From NCBI GenBank assembly GCA_019359125.1, contig JAHHHY010000002.1:1-64000 (forward strand): 64,000 nt of DNA, read 5' to 3'. Shown here piece after piece: positions 34,075 to 41,740 of the stretch; positions within the stretch are counted from its first letter, which is position 1, and each line of letters opens with the position of its first letter. Both the position numbers and the translations under genes were made by a program. Source of the DNA: Pleurocapsa minor GSE-CHR-MK 17-07R. GTDB taxonomy: Bacteria > Chloroflexota > Anaerolineae > Aggregatilineales > Phototrophicaceae. Under the pieces are notes generated by a model. That model was not told the DNA's origin. It searched no databases and worked only from the letters and a program-made list of their open reading frames with translations.

Positions 34075-35058
34075 TTACTTTTTTCCGCTGCGGGCTTCCA
34101 TGCCCTTGGGCAGTGGAGGCACCTTGCCGCTGGCGGGCGCATCGTTTTTGGTGAGCTTGGTCACGAAGATTTCAACGTTGCCCATGCGGATGCGGGCATC
34201 ATCCTTCACCTGAATCAGTTTGTCAGGGGGGATGCGGGTGTTGTTCACGTACGTTCCGCAGGTGCTGTTCAGGTCCTTGATATAGAGCTGGTCGTGGCCG
34301 GTGACCGTGCGCTTGATGAAGAACTGCGCGTGCAGGCGGCTGGTGGTCAGGTCTTTGTCGGCCAGGCCTTCAGTGCCGGGCATCACCGTGCCTTCGCGGC
34401 CGATGATATCCTCGTTCACGATGGTGCACGGATCGCTCTCGGGATGATGAACCAGCTGAATGCAGTAGCGGGCGACGCGCATATTTGCACCGGGCGTGGT
34501 GGGCACGGGATATCGCCTGCGCCACGGATGGAAACCACTGACGATCATGCCCTTGATCTGGCGCAGGTTCTCAACCAGCTTCAGGTCTTGTGCCGGGGCG
34601 GCCGGGGCGGGTGCCGGTGCTGGCAGCACGCGAACTTCTGTCTGTGCAATGGCAGGCTGCTGGGCGGGCGAAACGGGCTTCGCTGCGGGCTGGCTGGGCG
34701 CGGCGGACTTTGGCGCAGTCGCTGCTGGCAGCGCATTGATGGTGCCGCCAATCACCGAATCAATGTTGATGATTGTCTTGCCTTGCAGCTTGTACGCCAG
34801 CTGATTCTGGTGTTCGGCGCGAGCCCGACCTGATTTCGTCAGCAGGTATTCATCCACATCAATGGTCACGTAGCCGATGTTGCGCAGATGCTCCATCATC
34901 GCCTTGAGATGCTGCTTGTCGATGTACTGCAGCTTGTTGTGGATGGCTGTGATGGTGCGCTTCTCGCTCTGGGAGGCCTTGAGCAAATAAGACAGAATGC
35001 AGGTATGATCATGCGTGATCGAGGGATTGGGAGGCTCGTTGTGATGGATGTTGTTCAT
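34075..35058 (-). CDS. FHA-domain protein with N-terminal winged-helix-like domain
   Basis: 327 aa, with GAGG upstream of the ATG. Residues 15-90 look like a winged helix (TCILSYLLKASQSEKRTITAIHNKL, HLRNIGYVTIDVDEYLLT). A Pro/Ala-rich linker runs to about 160. Residues 215-310 form an FHA domain with the conserved Gly-Arg, Ser-x-x-His and Asn residues: DIIGREG, SRLHAQF and DLNSTCGTYVNNTRI. FHA domains bind phosphothreonine, which points to a Ser/Thr kinase elsewhere in the genome; none is in this window. The protein may be a phospho-dependent regulator. It is divergent from the 201-aa unknown gene. Confidence 0.85.
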   Translation of the reverse strand: MNNIHHNEPPNPSITHDHTCILSYLLKASQSEKRTITAIHNKLQYIDKQHLKAMMEHLRNIGYVTIDVDEYLLTKSGRARAEHQNQLAYKLQGKTIINIDSVIGGTINALPAATAPKSAAPSQPAAKPVSPAQQPAIAQTEVRVLPAPAPAPAAPAQDLKLVENLRQIKGMIVSGFHPWRRRYPVPTTPGANMRVARYCIQLVHHPESDPCTIVNEDIIGREGTVMPGTEGLADKDLTTSRLHAQFFIKRTVTGHDQLYIKDLNSTCGTYVNNTRIPPDKLIQVKDDARIRMGNVEIFVTKLTKNDAPASGKVPPLPKGMEARSGKK

Positions 35059-35310
35059 GATGACTGCCTCGGTACCGCTATCTTTGGATTATTCCATTAC
35101 ATTACGTGGCTCATAAGAGAATTTAGAACGTTTGTACAGCTAAACCAAATTCATACCTTACATACCTTATAGAATAGTTTGGATTTGCGTTTTTGCAATA
35201 GGGATGAAACCCAAATAAACGAATTTTTCGTAAAATATTGTAATGTCAATTGAAGTTTATTCTTCATACTTTTGATACTTCTTGTATTACGTAAAGATTT
35301 GGGTTAGCAC
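35059..35310. other. AT-rich divergent intergenic region
   Basis: About 250 bp with markedly lower GC than the rest of the window, between the FHA gene and the 201-aa gene. It contains no open reading frame worth calling. It presumably holds both promoters, but I cannot place either with confidence because many A/T-rich hexamers are possible. Confidence 0.6.
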
Positions 35311-35916
35311 ATGGATTTGAAATCAGGCCAGCGTCCGGGTCATGAAGGGGATGCGCGCATGGAGAAGCTGCGCGCAGAGATCACCGCCAGGATTCAGGGG
35401 TGTCTGTCAGAATTTGTCAGCGGCGCCATCAGCCGCGAACAGTTTCATGCGCTCTACAGGTATTATCACGCCCAGCGCGTGCTGCTGGAAGCGCGCGTGC
35501 AGCACGGCCAGACGGGCACCCTGCACGCAGGCACCAGTCGCGTCGTGCGTGAGGCGCACAAGGCCCGCCTGAGTGGTTTGCAGATATTGGGGGATTCCGG
35601 CGGGGTGCTGTTCAGCCAGCCCACGCTCCACGATGCCGCCGCCGTGCTAGAACGCTGGCGCGCCGAAGCAGAAGGGCCGCGCTGGCTGGAGGATTCAGGC
35701 GAAGAACGCTGGTCGCTGGTCACACAGCGGTCGCATTCGCTCGTCATCACCCAGTTTGTACGCGAGCCGTCGCGTATGCAGCTGCTGCTGATGGACAGCC
35801 TGCATGACGACTTCGAGACGGCCAATCAGGCGGCCCTTGCTGCCGGGGCCGCCGATGGCGCATCGCTGGCGAATCCGTTTCTGGCGCTGTCTGGCAAACA
35901 CAGCCGCCGGGATTAG
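35311..35916 (+). CDS. Protein of unknown function
   Basis: 201 aa from the ATG at 35311, or 185 aa from the ATG at 35359, which has the better ribosome-binding site (GAAGGGG). I recognise no family. Residues 15-65 are helical (EKLRAEITARIQGCL, ALYRYYHAQRVLLEAR). The middle has LQILGDSGGVLFSQ and a helix, and the later part has strands (WSLVTQRSHSLVITQFV, MQLLLMDSLHDDFE). There is no signal peptide or membrane segment, so it is probably cytoplasmic. Its divergent pairing with the FHA gene across an AT-rich spacer suggests shared control, but no function can be assigned. Confidence 0.7.
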   Translation: MDLKSGQRPGHEGDARMEKLRAEITARIQGCLSEFVSGAISREQFHALYRYYHAQRVLLEARVQHGQTGTLHAGTSRVVREAHKARLSGLQILGDSGGVLFSQPTLHDAAAVLERWRAEAEGPRWLEDSGEERWSLVTQRSHSLVITQFVREPSRMQLLLMDSLHDDFETANQAALAAGAADGASLANPFLALSGKHSRRD

Positions 35917-35921
35917 CCGCG

Positions 35922-36545
35922 TTAAAAGAAGAAACCGCGGCGCTCCAGGCGTTCTTCCGTCCACGGATCGCCGTTGTTGTGATAACCGGCCTGCTCCCAG
36001 AATCCGGGTTTATCGGTGCTGCTGAATTCGAGGCGGCGCAGCCATTTCGCGCTTTTCCACAGATAGCGCTTGGGCACCAGCGTGCGCAGCGGATATCCGT
36101 GTTCCAGCTCCAGCGGCTGATTATTGAATCGGTAGGCCAGCAGTACATCGTCGTCCATCATGATGTCCAGCGGCGTATTGGTGGTGTAGCCGCCGTCGCA
36201 GTGCGCGATGACGAACTTCGCCGTCGGCTTGACGCCGAACAACTGGATGAAGTCGCGGAAGCGCACGCCTTCCCACACGGTGTCAAACTTGCTCCAGCGG
36301 GTGACGCAGTGGATATCGGTCGTGACCGAGACGGTCGGCAGAGCGGTGAATTCCGCCCAGCTCCATTTCATCTTCTGCTCCACCTCGCCAAACACGCCCA
36401 GGTCCCACGTGTTGAGGTCGACATTGGGCGTGGGGCCGTAGTGGAGCACGGGGAAATCAAGGGTCAGGCTTTGCCCGGGAGGCAGGCGGCCTTCTTTCTT
36501 GATGCGTTCTTCTTCCTTGCGCCGCGCCAGCGGGTTATTAAACAT
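35922..36545 (-). CDS. Sulfite-oxidase-like molybdopterin-binding protein
   Basis: 207 aa from the ATG at 36545 (MFNNPLARRKEEERI). The fold is that of the oxidoreductase molybdopterin-binding domain: LDFPVLHYGPTP, TTDIHCVTRWSKFDTVWEG with the molybdenum-ligand Cys, AHCDGGYTTNTPLD, and LELEHGYPLRTLVPKRY. It resembles MsrP/YedY-like catalytic subunits but is shorter and has no Tat signal, so it is predicted to be cytoplasmic. No membrane cytochrome partner (MsrQ) is nearby. The substrate is unknown. It is convergent with the 201-aa gene, separated by only five bases. Confidence 0.85.
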   Translation of the reverse strand: MFNNPLARRKEEERIKKEGRLPPGQSLTLDFPVLHYGPTPNVDLNTWDLGVFGEVEQKMKWSWAEFTALPTVSVTTDIHCVTRWSKFDTVWEGVRFRDFIQLFGVKPTAKFVIAHCDGGYTTNTPLDIMMDDDVLLAYRFNNQPLELEHGYPLRTLVPKRYLWKSAKWLRRLEFSSTDKPGFWEQAGYHNNGDPWTEERLERRGFFF

Positions 36546-36766
36546 GATAGCGTCATCCTCACACAAGCTGCTTACAGACGAACAATATTGTATCCTGATA
36601 AGATAAATGCGGGATTATCAATCTTACGTGCAGGCCAGGGCAGCGTCACTCGCGGAATGGCAGTCATGGGTAACGAACGGTCAGCACGCCAGTTCGCCAA
36701 TCCGCGAAACTTTTGCCAGCGGCACGCGTATTGCTTTATAGAGAGCAGTCAACAGGAGTGAGCATC

Positions 36767-37120
36767 GTGACAGAAAATCAGACCCCAAATACCCCGGAAG
36801 CGGAAAACGCTTCGTCGAAGGATACATTCGCCCAGTTCGTGGAGCACCAGAGCAAGGCTGTTGAGGCTGGCCTGAAGGCCGTCGAGACACTGCTGCCGCC
36901 TGGTTTCAAGGATCATGCCAAGGTCGCAGGCAAGGAATTTGCGGCAGGCTTCAAGGTGCTGGTCGACGCTGCCATCGAAGGCATCGACAAGGCCAGCAAG
37001 GATATCGACGAAAAGATGAAGGCGTCCAAACGCGCTTCGGCGGAATCCACCAGCGACGATGCTGGCTTTGACCGCCCGTCCACGACCGGCCCGTCCAAGG
37101 TCAAGGTGCAGGTCGAATAG
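36767..37120 (+). CDS. Small helical protein, phasin-like in character
   Basis: 117 aa from the GTG at 36767, with AGGAG eight bases upstream; this start excludes a longer, less plausible reading. It is charged and mostly helical, with no Cys, no signal and no membrane segment. The core (about 20-85) has amphipathic helices (TFAQFVEHQSKAVEAGLKAVE, split by LLPPGFKDHAK, then GFKVLVDAAIEGIDKA). The tail is Ser/Thr-rich. The composition recalls granule-associated phasins, but I see no signature and no PHA synthesis gene nearby, so this is a description rather than an assignment. Confidence 0.65.
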   Translation: MTENQTPNTPEAENASSKDTFAQFVEHQSKAVEAGLKAVETLLPPGFKDHAKVAGKEFAAGFKVLVDAAIEGIDKASKDIDEKMKASKRASAESTSDDAGFDRPSTTGPSKVKVQVE

Positions 37121-37148
37121 GCGGCACTGCCCCACATTCGTCAGACAA

Positions 37149-37187
37149 AACAGGCGGGGGATGCGCATCATGGCATCCCCCGCCTGT
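37149..37187. terminator. Terminator between the small helical gene and the phosphoesterase gene
   Basis: ACAGGCGGGGGATGC pairs with GCATCCCCCGCCTGT. On the minus strand it is followed by TTTTG, so it best serves the CpdA-like gene. On the plus strand the T-tract is poor. Confidence 0.75.
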
Positions 37188-37197
37188 GTCATTACAC

Positions 37198-38082
37198 TTA
37201 TGATGGTCGGCGATGCTCTGGCACGCGGAAACGATGCCTGCGGATGAAGGTTTGCGTTTCTGTAATGGATACAACATTGAAACCTGGCTCGGCATCGACA
37301 TCCTGCAGGATGCCGCTCTGGCCCGGATAGCAGTGCAGCTGATACCAGGTGCTGGGCACGCTGACATACATCACACCATCGCGGTAAGTCTCGCTGGACT
37401 GGTGCACATGCCCGAAGAAGACGCCGCGCAGCCTGCCCAGTGCCGCCTTGATGACCGTGTGAAATTCCTCGCCGTCGCGCATGCGCATGAACTCGTCCCA
37501 GAAGGGTGAGCCAATCGGCAGGGCGTTATGGTGCACGCCAATGGCCAGCGGCCGCGGGTCGCGCGCATTGCAGATGTCTTTCAGCCATTCCAGCTGAACT
37601 TTGCCCAGGGCGCCGCCCGCGAAGGGTGCGGGTGCGTTGCTGTCCAGAAACAGGAACTGCACGCCATTGATTTCGCGCTCGTAGAAGTGCTTTTCGCTGG
37701 TGGCCCGCTGGCCCAGCAGCAGCGTCTGGAAGCCGTGACGCTCGTCATGGTTGCCCATCAGATAGTCGACCGGATATTTGATCTCGCTGAGGATTTCGCG
37801 CGCCTTCACATAGGCCGAGTCATCGGGGTCATAGACCACATCCCCGCCATGCAGCACAAAGTCTGGCTCAAACGGCAGCGCGTTAATCTGGCGCACGACT
37901 TCGTATGCGCCCTGCATGGGCGTATAGTCTGCCTCGGCGTGGTTATAGGCCGGATCGGCGCTGATGTGGGTATCGCTAAAGTGGACAAAACGCAGCAGGG
38001 CATTCTGAGGCGTTCCCTTCATGCGCTGCTGTATATCTGGCAAGCGAAAAGCCATCGTTGACTGGCTGTCGGCGTCTGTCAT
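37198..38082 (-). CDS. Calcineurin-like metallophosphoesterase, CpdA-like
   Basis: 294 aa, with AGGGGG upstream of the ATG. All metal-binding motifs of class III phosphodiesterases are present: FSDTHIS, GGDVVYD, GNHDE, VHHNALP and GHVH. The His pairs and the long spacing between GNHDE and GVHH match CpdA/Rv0805-type enzymes, which can hydrolyse cAMP, though many relatives act on other phosphoesters. It has no signal peptide, so it is cytoplasmic. Given the cyclase pair in this window it is a candidate cAMP-removing enzyme, but it is 22 kb away and the link is inference. Confidence 0.88.
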   Translation of the reverse strand: MTDADSQSTMAFRLPDIQQRMKGTPQNALLRFVHFSDTHISADPAYNHAEADYTPMQGAYEVVRQINALPFEPDFVLHGGDVVYDPDDSAYVKAREILSEIKYPVDYLMGNHDERHGFQTLLLGQRATSEKHFYEREINGVQFLFLDSNAPAPFAGGALGKVQLEWLKDICNARDPRPLAIGVHHNALPIGSPFWDEFMRMRDGEEFHTVIKAALGRLRGVFFGHVHQSSETYRDGVMYVSVPSTWYQLHCYPGQSGILQDVDAEPGFNVVSITETQTFIRRHRFRVPEHRRPS

Positions 38083-38195
38083 GCAGGCCCCCTGTAAAGA
38101 CCGTCTTCACTGCATGTCCCTGTTCATCTGTCATGCAGCGTAAAGTATACCCATTTTGTCGTTCTGCAAGCGAACTTATGCTGCCCTGAACCAGA

Positions 38196-38224
38196 CTGGA
38201 AATCAAATAGTCATCCTGTATAAT
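38196..38224 (+). promoter_or_regulatory. Promoter for efp
   Basis: A perfect TATAAT at 38219-38224 lies about 43 bases before the ATG. The -35 position (CTGGAA, 38196-38201) is poor. Confidence 0.6.
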
Positions 38225-38266
38225 GCTTTATCTGACAGGAAGTTCATAAGTTGAGGGTCAAGAGCA

Positions 38267-38830
38267 ATGATTTTAGCAGGCGATTTGAAGCGTGGCAGCA
38301 CGCTCCGTGTGGACGGCCGTCTTGTCCGTGTGCAGAAAGCGGAATACGGCAAGCCTGGTCGTGGCACCGCCACGATGACCGTCGTCATGCAGGATATCGA
38401 AACCGGGAGCACCAACAAGCGTATTTTCGGTGCTGAGGACAAGCTGGAAGACATCTTCGTGGAAGCTGAACCGGTAGAGTTTCTGTACCGCGATGGCGAC
38501 GTGCTCCACTTCATGAACACCGAAACCTATGACCAGTATGAAGCGCGCATCGACCTGTTTGGCGATGACGTGAACTACCTGAAGGAAGCCATGAACCTTC
38601 AGCTGAAGATGTACAGCGGCCGCGCCATTGACTACGAATTCCCGACCACCGTGACCTACACCGTGGTGGAAGCCGAAGTCGCCGTCGTCGGTAACTCGGC
38701 GGGCAACGTGACCAAGCGCGTCATCACCGACAGCGGCCTGTCCGTCGTCGTGCCGATCTTCATCAAGGAAGGCGACAAGATCGACGTCGACACCCGTGAC
38801 GGCTCGTACACCGGGCGCGGCTCGAACTAG
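38267..38830 (+). CDS. efp: Elongation factor P
   Basis: 187 aa, normal for EF-P, which relieves ribosome stalling at polyproline. The three beta domains are visible: KOW-like N-terminus (1-65), OB domain (about 68-128, VEFLYRDGDVLHFMN) and the C-terminal signature region (VIFTDSGL-like: KRVITDSGLSVVVPIFIKEGD). The tip of the domain I loop reads KPGRG, so the modifiable position is Arg32 rather than the Lys34-type residue of E. coli. Pro-rich stalks in many neighbouring genes fit a need for EF-P. It is a single-gene unit with its own promoter and terminator. Confidence 0.96.
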   Translation: MILAGDLKRGSTLRVDGRLVRVQKAEYGKPGRGTATMTVVMQDIETGSTNKRIFGAEDKLEDIFVEAEPVEFLYRDGDVLHFMNTETYDQYEARIDLFGDDVNYLKEAMNLQLKMYSGRAIDYEFPTTVTYTVVEAEVAVVGNSAGNVTKRVITDSGLSVVVPIFIKEGDKIDVDTRDGSYTGRGSN

Positions 38831-38853
38831 TCCCACCTGCGTTCACACACATC

Positions 38854-38898
38854 AACAAAAAGCGGGGTGCCCTGACATCAGGACACCCCGCTTTTGTT
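38854..38898. terminator. Strong bidirectional terminator after efp
   Basis: AACAAAAAGCGGGGTG pairs with the CACCCCGCTTTTGTT region, with extra pairs (CCTGA/TCAGG) at the loop. It serves efp and the convergent PPC-like gene. Confidence 0.92.
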
Positions 38899-38915
38899 AT
38901 GCCAGATTACCGCTG

Positions 38916-40040
38916 CTAATTGCCGAAGGTTTTCGGGTCCGTATCCGGATTCGCCGTCACCACCAGGTCGCCGCCGACAAAGGTATCCACGACGCGTGTG
39001 CCCACCCAGATCGCATACTCTCCGCCCGCCGGGTTGACGATGTCCACCAGGGGATCGGTTTCACCCGCGTAATCGTCGCTGCAATACCAGGTATTGCCCG
39101 GCCCGGCGATCATCAGGGTGGAGTCGCTGTCGCCCATGAAGAACAGGCGCAGCAGCTCGCCCCCGCCCGCGTAATCGATGATGTACTCCGGCTGATTGTT
39201 AATGAAGCCCTGGCACTGACGGCCAATGGTCAGCTCGGAGGCTTCCAGTGAGCCACCCGCGCTCATGTTGATGACGGCCGGGTCTGGCTGGAAGCCGGCT
39301 GCCAGCTGCCCGCGGCCATAAAAACTGGCTGCGGTATTCAGGGCGGGCGGCATCGGCGCAGCGCTGACCGACATGCCTGCGTGTACTGCCGTAGCGGGAG
39401 TGGCCGCGACTGCGGGGGTGAGCGTGGGCTCGGTGCCGAAAATCGAATTGAAGTCCAGCCCTGTGCCGGGCGTGGGACTGGCGATCGTATTATTGGTGCC
39501 ATTGTTGGTGGCTGCTGCCAGCACGCTCGAATACAGCGCAGGCACATCCAGCGCGCCGGGCACAGAAATGCCCGCGGTGACGACTAGATAGCCGGGAATC
39601 AGGGCGGTCGTATTGACGGTGCCCACCCAGAAGCGATATTGCCCCTCGACTGCATTCACAATTTCCACCACCGGGTCCAGGCCCACGGCATCGTCGTTGC
39701 AGACAAATGTGCCATCGGGCTTGAGCACCACCAGCGACGTGTCACCGCCTTCGTGTGCCGTGAAATAGGCGCGCAGCAGGGCTGTGCTGCTGGTCAGCTC
39801 AAGGCGTCCATCGGGAATAGTGTAGATGTTGCCGACACAGTCAGCGCCAATGCCCAGCGATGCGGCGTCAATATCACCGCCGGCCAGCATACCGGCAATC
39901 TGCGGGTCAGGATAATTGGGCAGGCGGGCATTCAGGAAGCTCGGTCCGCCGGTGGTTTCGATCGGCAGGGTGCCATTCTGTGCGAAGACGACAGCAGGGA
40001 GCAGAAGCAGCAATGCAACCAGAGAGAACAGTTTTTTCAT
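38916..40040 (-). CDS. Secreted protein with two PPC-like beta domains
   Basis: 374 aa from the ATG at 40040 (MKKLFSLVALLLLLPAVVFAQ), with GGAG upstream. The N-terminus is a classical signal peptide without a lipobox. Two homologous beta domains follow: about 55-165 with GGDTSLVVLKPDGTFVCND and YRFWVGTVN, and about 265-368 with SDSTLMIAGPGNTWYCSDD and YAIWVGTRV. Each holds a Cys pair placed for a disulfide bond. The linker (about 180-245) is rich in Thr, Ala and Pro. The protein is secreted or loosely surface-bound. The function is unknown; binding is more likely than catalysis. Confidence 0.82.
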   Translation of the reverse strand: MKKLFSLVALLLLLPAVVFAQNGTLPIETTGGPSFLNARLPNYPDPQIAGMLAGGDIDAASLGIGADCVGNIYTIPDGRLELTSSTALLRAYFTAHEGGDTSLVVLKPDGTFVCNDDAVGLDPVVEIVNAVEGQYRFWVGTVNTTALIPGYLVVTAGISVPGALDVPALYSSVLAAATNNGTNNTIASPTPGTGLDFNSIFGTEPTLTPAVAATPATAVHAGMSVSAAPMPPALNTAASFYGRGQLAAGFQPDPAVINMSAGGSLEASELTIGRQCQGFINNQPEYIIDYAGGGELLRLFFMGDSDSTLMIAGPGNTWYCSDDYAGETDPLVDIVNPAGGEYAIWVGTRVVDTFVGGDLVVTANPDTDPKTFGN

Positions 40041-40261
40041 GGATGGGTGCTCCAGATGGAAGCGAAACGTGTTCATGACACGGCCTGACTCAGATTCAGC
40101 ATAGCGCAATTGTATAGCCTGTTATGCAGAAATTCATGCGCTGACCCGTAAAAATCGTGAAAAGAGCGCGGTCCATGCTGTCTGTCGGCCCGCTGGGATG
40201 CCCTGCATTTCCGCGCTACAATGGAATTCCTGCATCGATTTCAAAAAATGGAACTTTCATC

Positions 40262-41629
40262 ATGGCGACGATTCAGTTAGTAACCGAGATACCGGGCCCG
40301 AAGAGCCGCGAGATTGTGGCGCGCAGGGAAGCAGCGACCCCGCGTGGGGCTGCCAAAGCGACCACGATTGCCGTCGCGCATGCCAAAGGCGCCGCTGTGA
40401 CGGATGTGGACGGCAACACCTTCCTCGACTTTGCCGGGGGCATCGGCGTGCTGGCGGTGGGCCATACGCCGGAAAATGTCGTGAGCGCGATCCAGGACCA
40501 GGCGGCGAAGCTGATTCACATGTGCGCCATCGTGGCCACCTACGAGCCGTATGTGCAGGTGGCCGAGCTGCTGAATGAGATTGCGCCGGGCGACTTCGCC
40601 AAAAAGACGGTGCTGCTGAACAGTGGCAGCGAGGCCAATGAGGCGGCCATTAACATCGCCCGCAGCTATACCGGCCGGCAGGCGGTCGTCGTGTTCGAGA
40701 ACGCCTATCACGGGCGCACCAACCTGACGCTGGCGATGACGAGCAAGTATGCGCTGTTCAAGAAGGGATTCGGCCCGTTTGCGCCGGAAATCTATCGCCT
40801 GGCCTACCCGTACCTGTATCGTCGTCCGGCGGTGATGACGGAGGAACAGTATATCGACGACAGCATCGCGCGGCTGGAACACGCCATGATCGCGCAGATT
40901 GACCCGGAAAGCATCGCCGCCATCGTCATTGAGACGGTGCAGGGCGAGGGCGGTTTCCATGCCACGCCGCCGAAATTCCTGGCGAAGATCCGCGAGCTGT
41001 GCACGCGCTATGGCATCGTCATGATCAGCGACGAGGTGCAGTGCGGATTTGGCCGCACGGGTAAGGTGTTCGCTGTGGAGCATTACGGCATTGCGCCGGA
41101 CCTGATCGTGACGGCCAAGTCGATTGCGGCGGGGATGCCGCTGGCCGCGGTCACGGGCCGCGCCGAGATGATGGATGCGCCGCATCCGGGTGGCCTGGGC
41201 GGCACCTACAGCGGCAATCCGCTGGCGTGCGTGGCGGCCATCGAAGCCATCAACATGATTCGCCAGCCGGAATTTCTGGATCGGGCGGCGCAGATTGGCG
41301 AACGCATCCGGACGTTTATGACCGACCTGGCGCAGGAAGTCGAGCTGATTGGCGATGTGCGCGGCCTGGGCGCGATGATGCTGGTCGAGCTGGTGCTGGA
41401 CCGCGAGACCAAAGAGCCTGCCTCGGCACAGACGCCGCTGGTCGTCGCTGAGTGCATGAAGCGCGGCGTGATCTGCATTCGTGCCGGCATCTATACCAAC
41501 TGTCTGCGTTTCCTGCCGCCGCTAAATATGAGCGATGCCGAGCTGGAAGAGGGGCTGGCGGTCATCGCCGACGCTTTGCGGGCGGTCAATGCGCAGGTGC
41601 ATCCGGCCCATCAGCAGGCGATGGCCTGA
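40262..41629 (+). CDS. gabT: 4-aminobutyrate aminotransferase (class III, PLP-dependent)
   Basis: 455 aa from the ATG at 40262; a longer reading lacks homology. Class III aminotransferase features are VLLNSGSEANEAAINIAR, FENAYHGRTNLTLAMT and SDEVQCGFGRTGKVFAVEHYG. The PLP Lys is in LIVTAKSIAAGMPLAAV, and GGTYSGNPLACVAA follows. GFGPFAPEIYRLAYPY is typical of GabT. It would convert GABA and 2-oxoglutarate to succinate semialdehyde and glutamate. No gabD is adjacent, so another omega-amino acid is possible. A terminator follows. Confidence 0.9.
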   Translation: MATIQLVTEIPGPKSREIVARREAATPRGAAKATTIAVAHAKGAAVTDVDGNTFLDFAGGIGVLAVGHTPENVVSAIQDQAAKLIHMCAIVATYEPYVQVAELLNEIAPGDFAKKTVLLNSGSEANEAAINIARSYTGRQAVVVFENAYHGRTNLTLAMTSKYALFKKGFGPFAPEIYRLAYPYLYRRPAVMTEEQYIDDSIARLEHAMIAQIDPESIAAIVIETVQGEGGFHATPPKFLAKIRELCTRYGIVMISDEVQCGFGRTGKVFAVEHYGIAPDLIVTAKSIAAGMPLAAVTGRAEMMDAPHPGGLGGTYSGNPLACVAAIEAINMIRQPEFLDRAAQIGERIRTFMTDLAQEVELIGDVRGLGAMMLVELVLDRETKEPASAQTPLVVAECMKRGVICIRAGIYTNCLRFLPPLNMSDAELEEGLAVIADALRAVNAQVHPAHQQAMA

Positions 41630-41687
41630 TTCTCAATGCTTTGACTGGCCGGGCCTAGTTGCACGCTGACAGATTCTCGTCAACAAT

Positions 41688-41720
41688 GAAGGGGCGCAAC
41701 AGTGGTGCCCCTTCTTTATT
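41688..41720 (+). terminator. Terminator after gabT
   Basis: GAAGGGGC (41688-41695) pairs with GCCCCTTC (41707-41714), followed by TTTATT. Confidence 0.8.
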
Positions 41721-41740
41721 GGCCATGTGCGCGGATTCCG

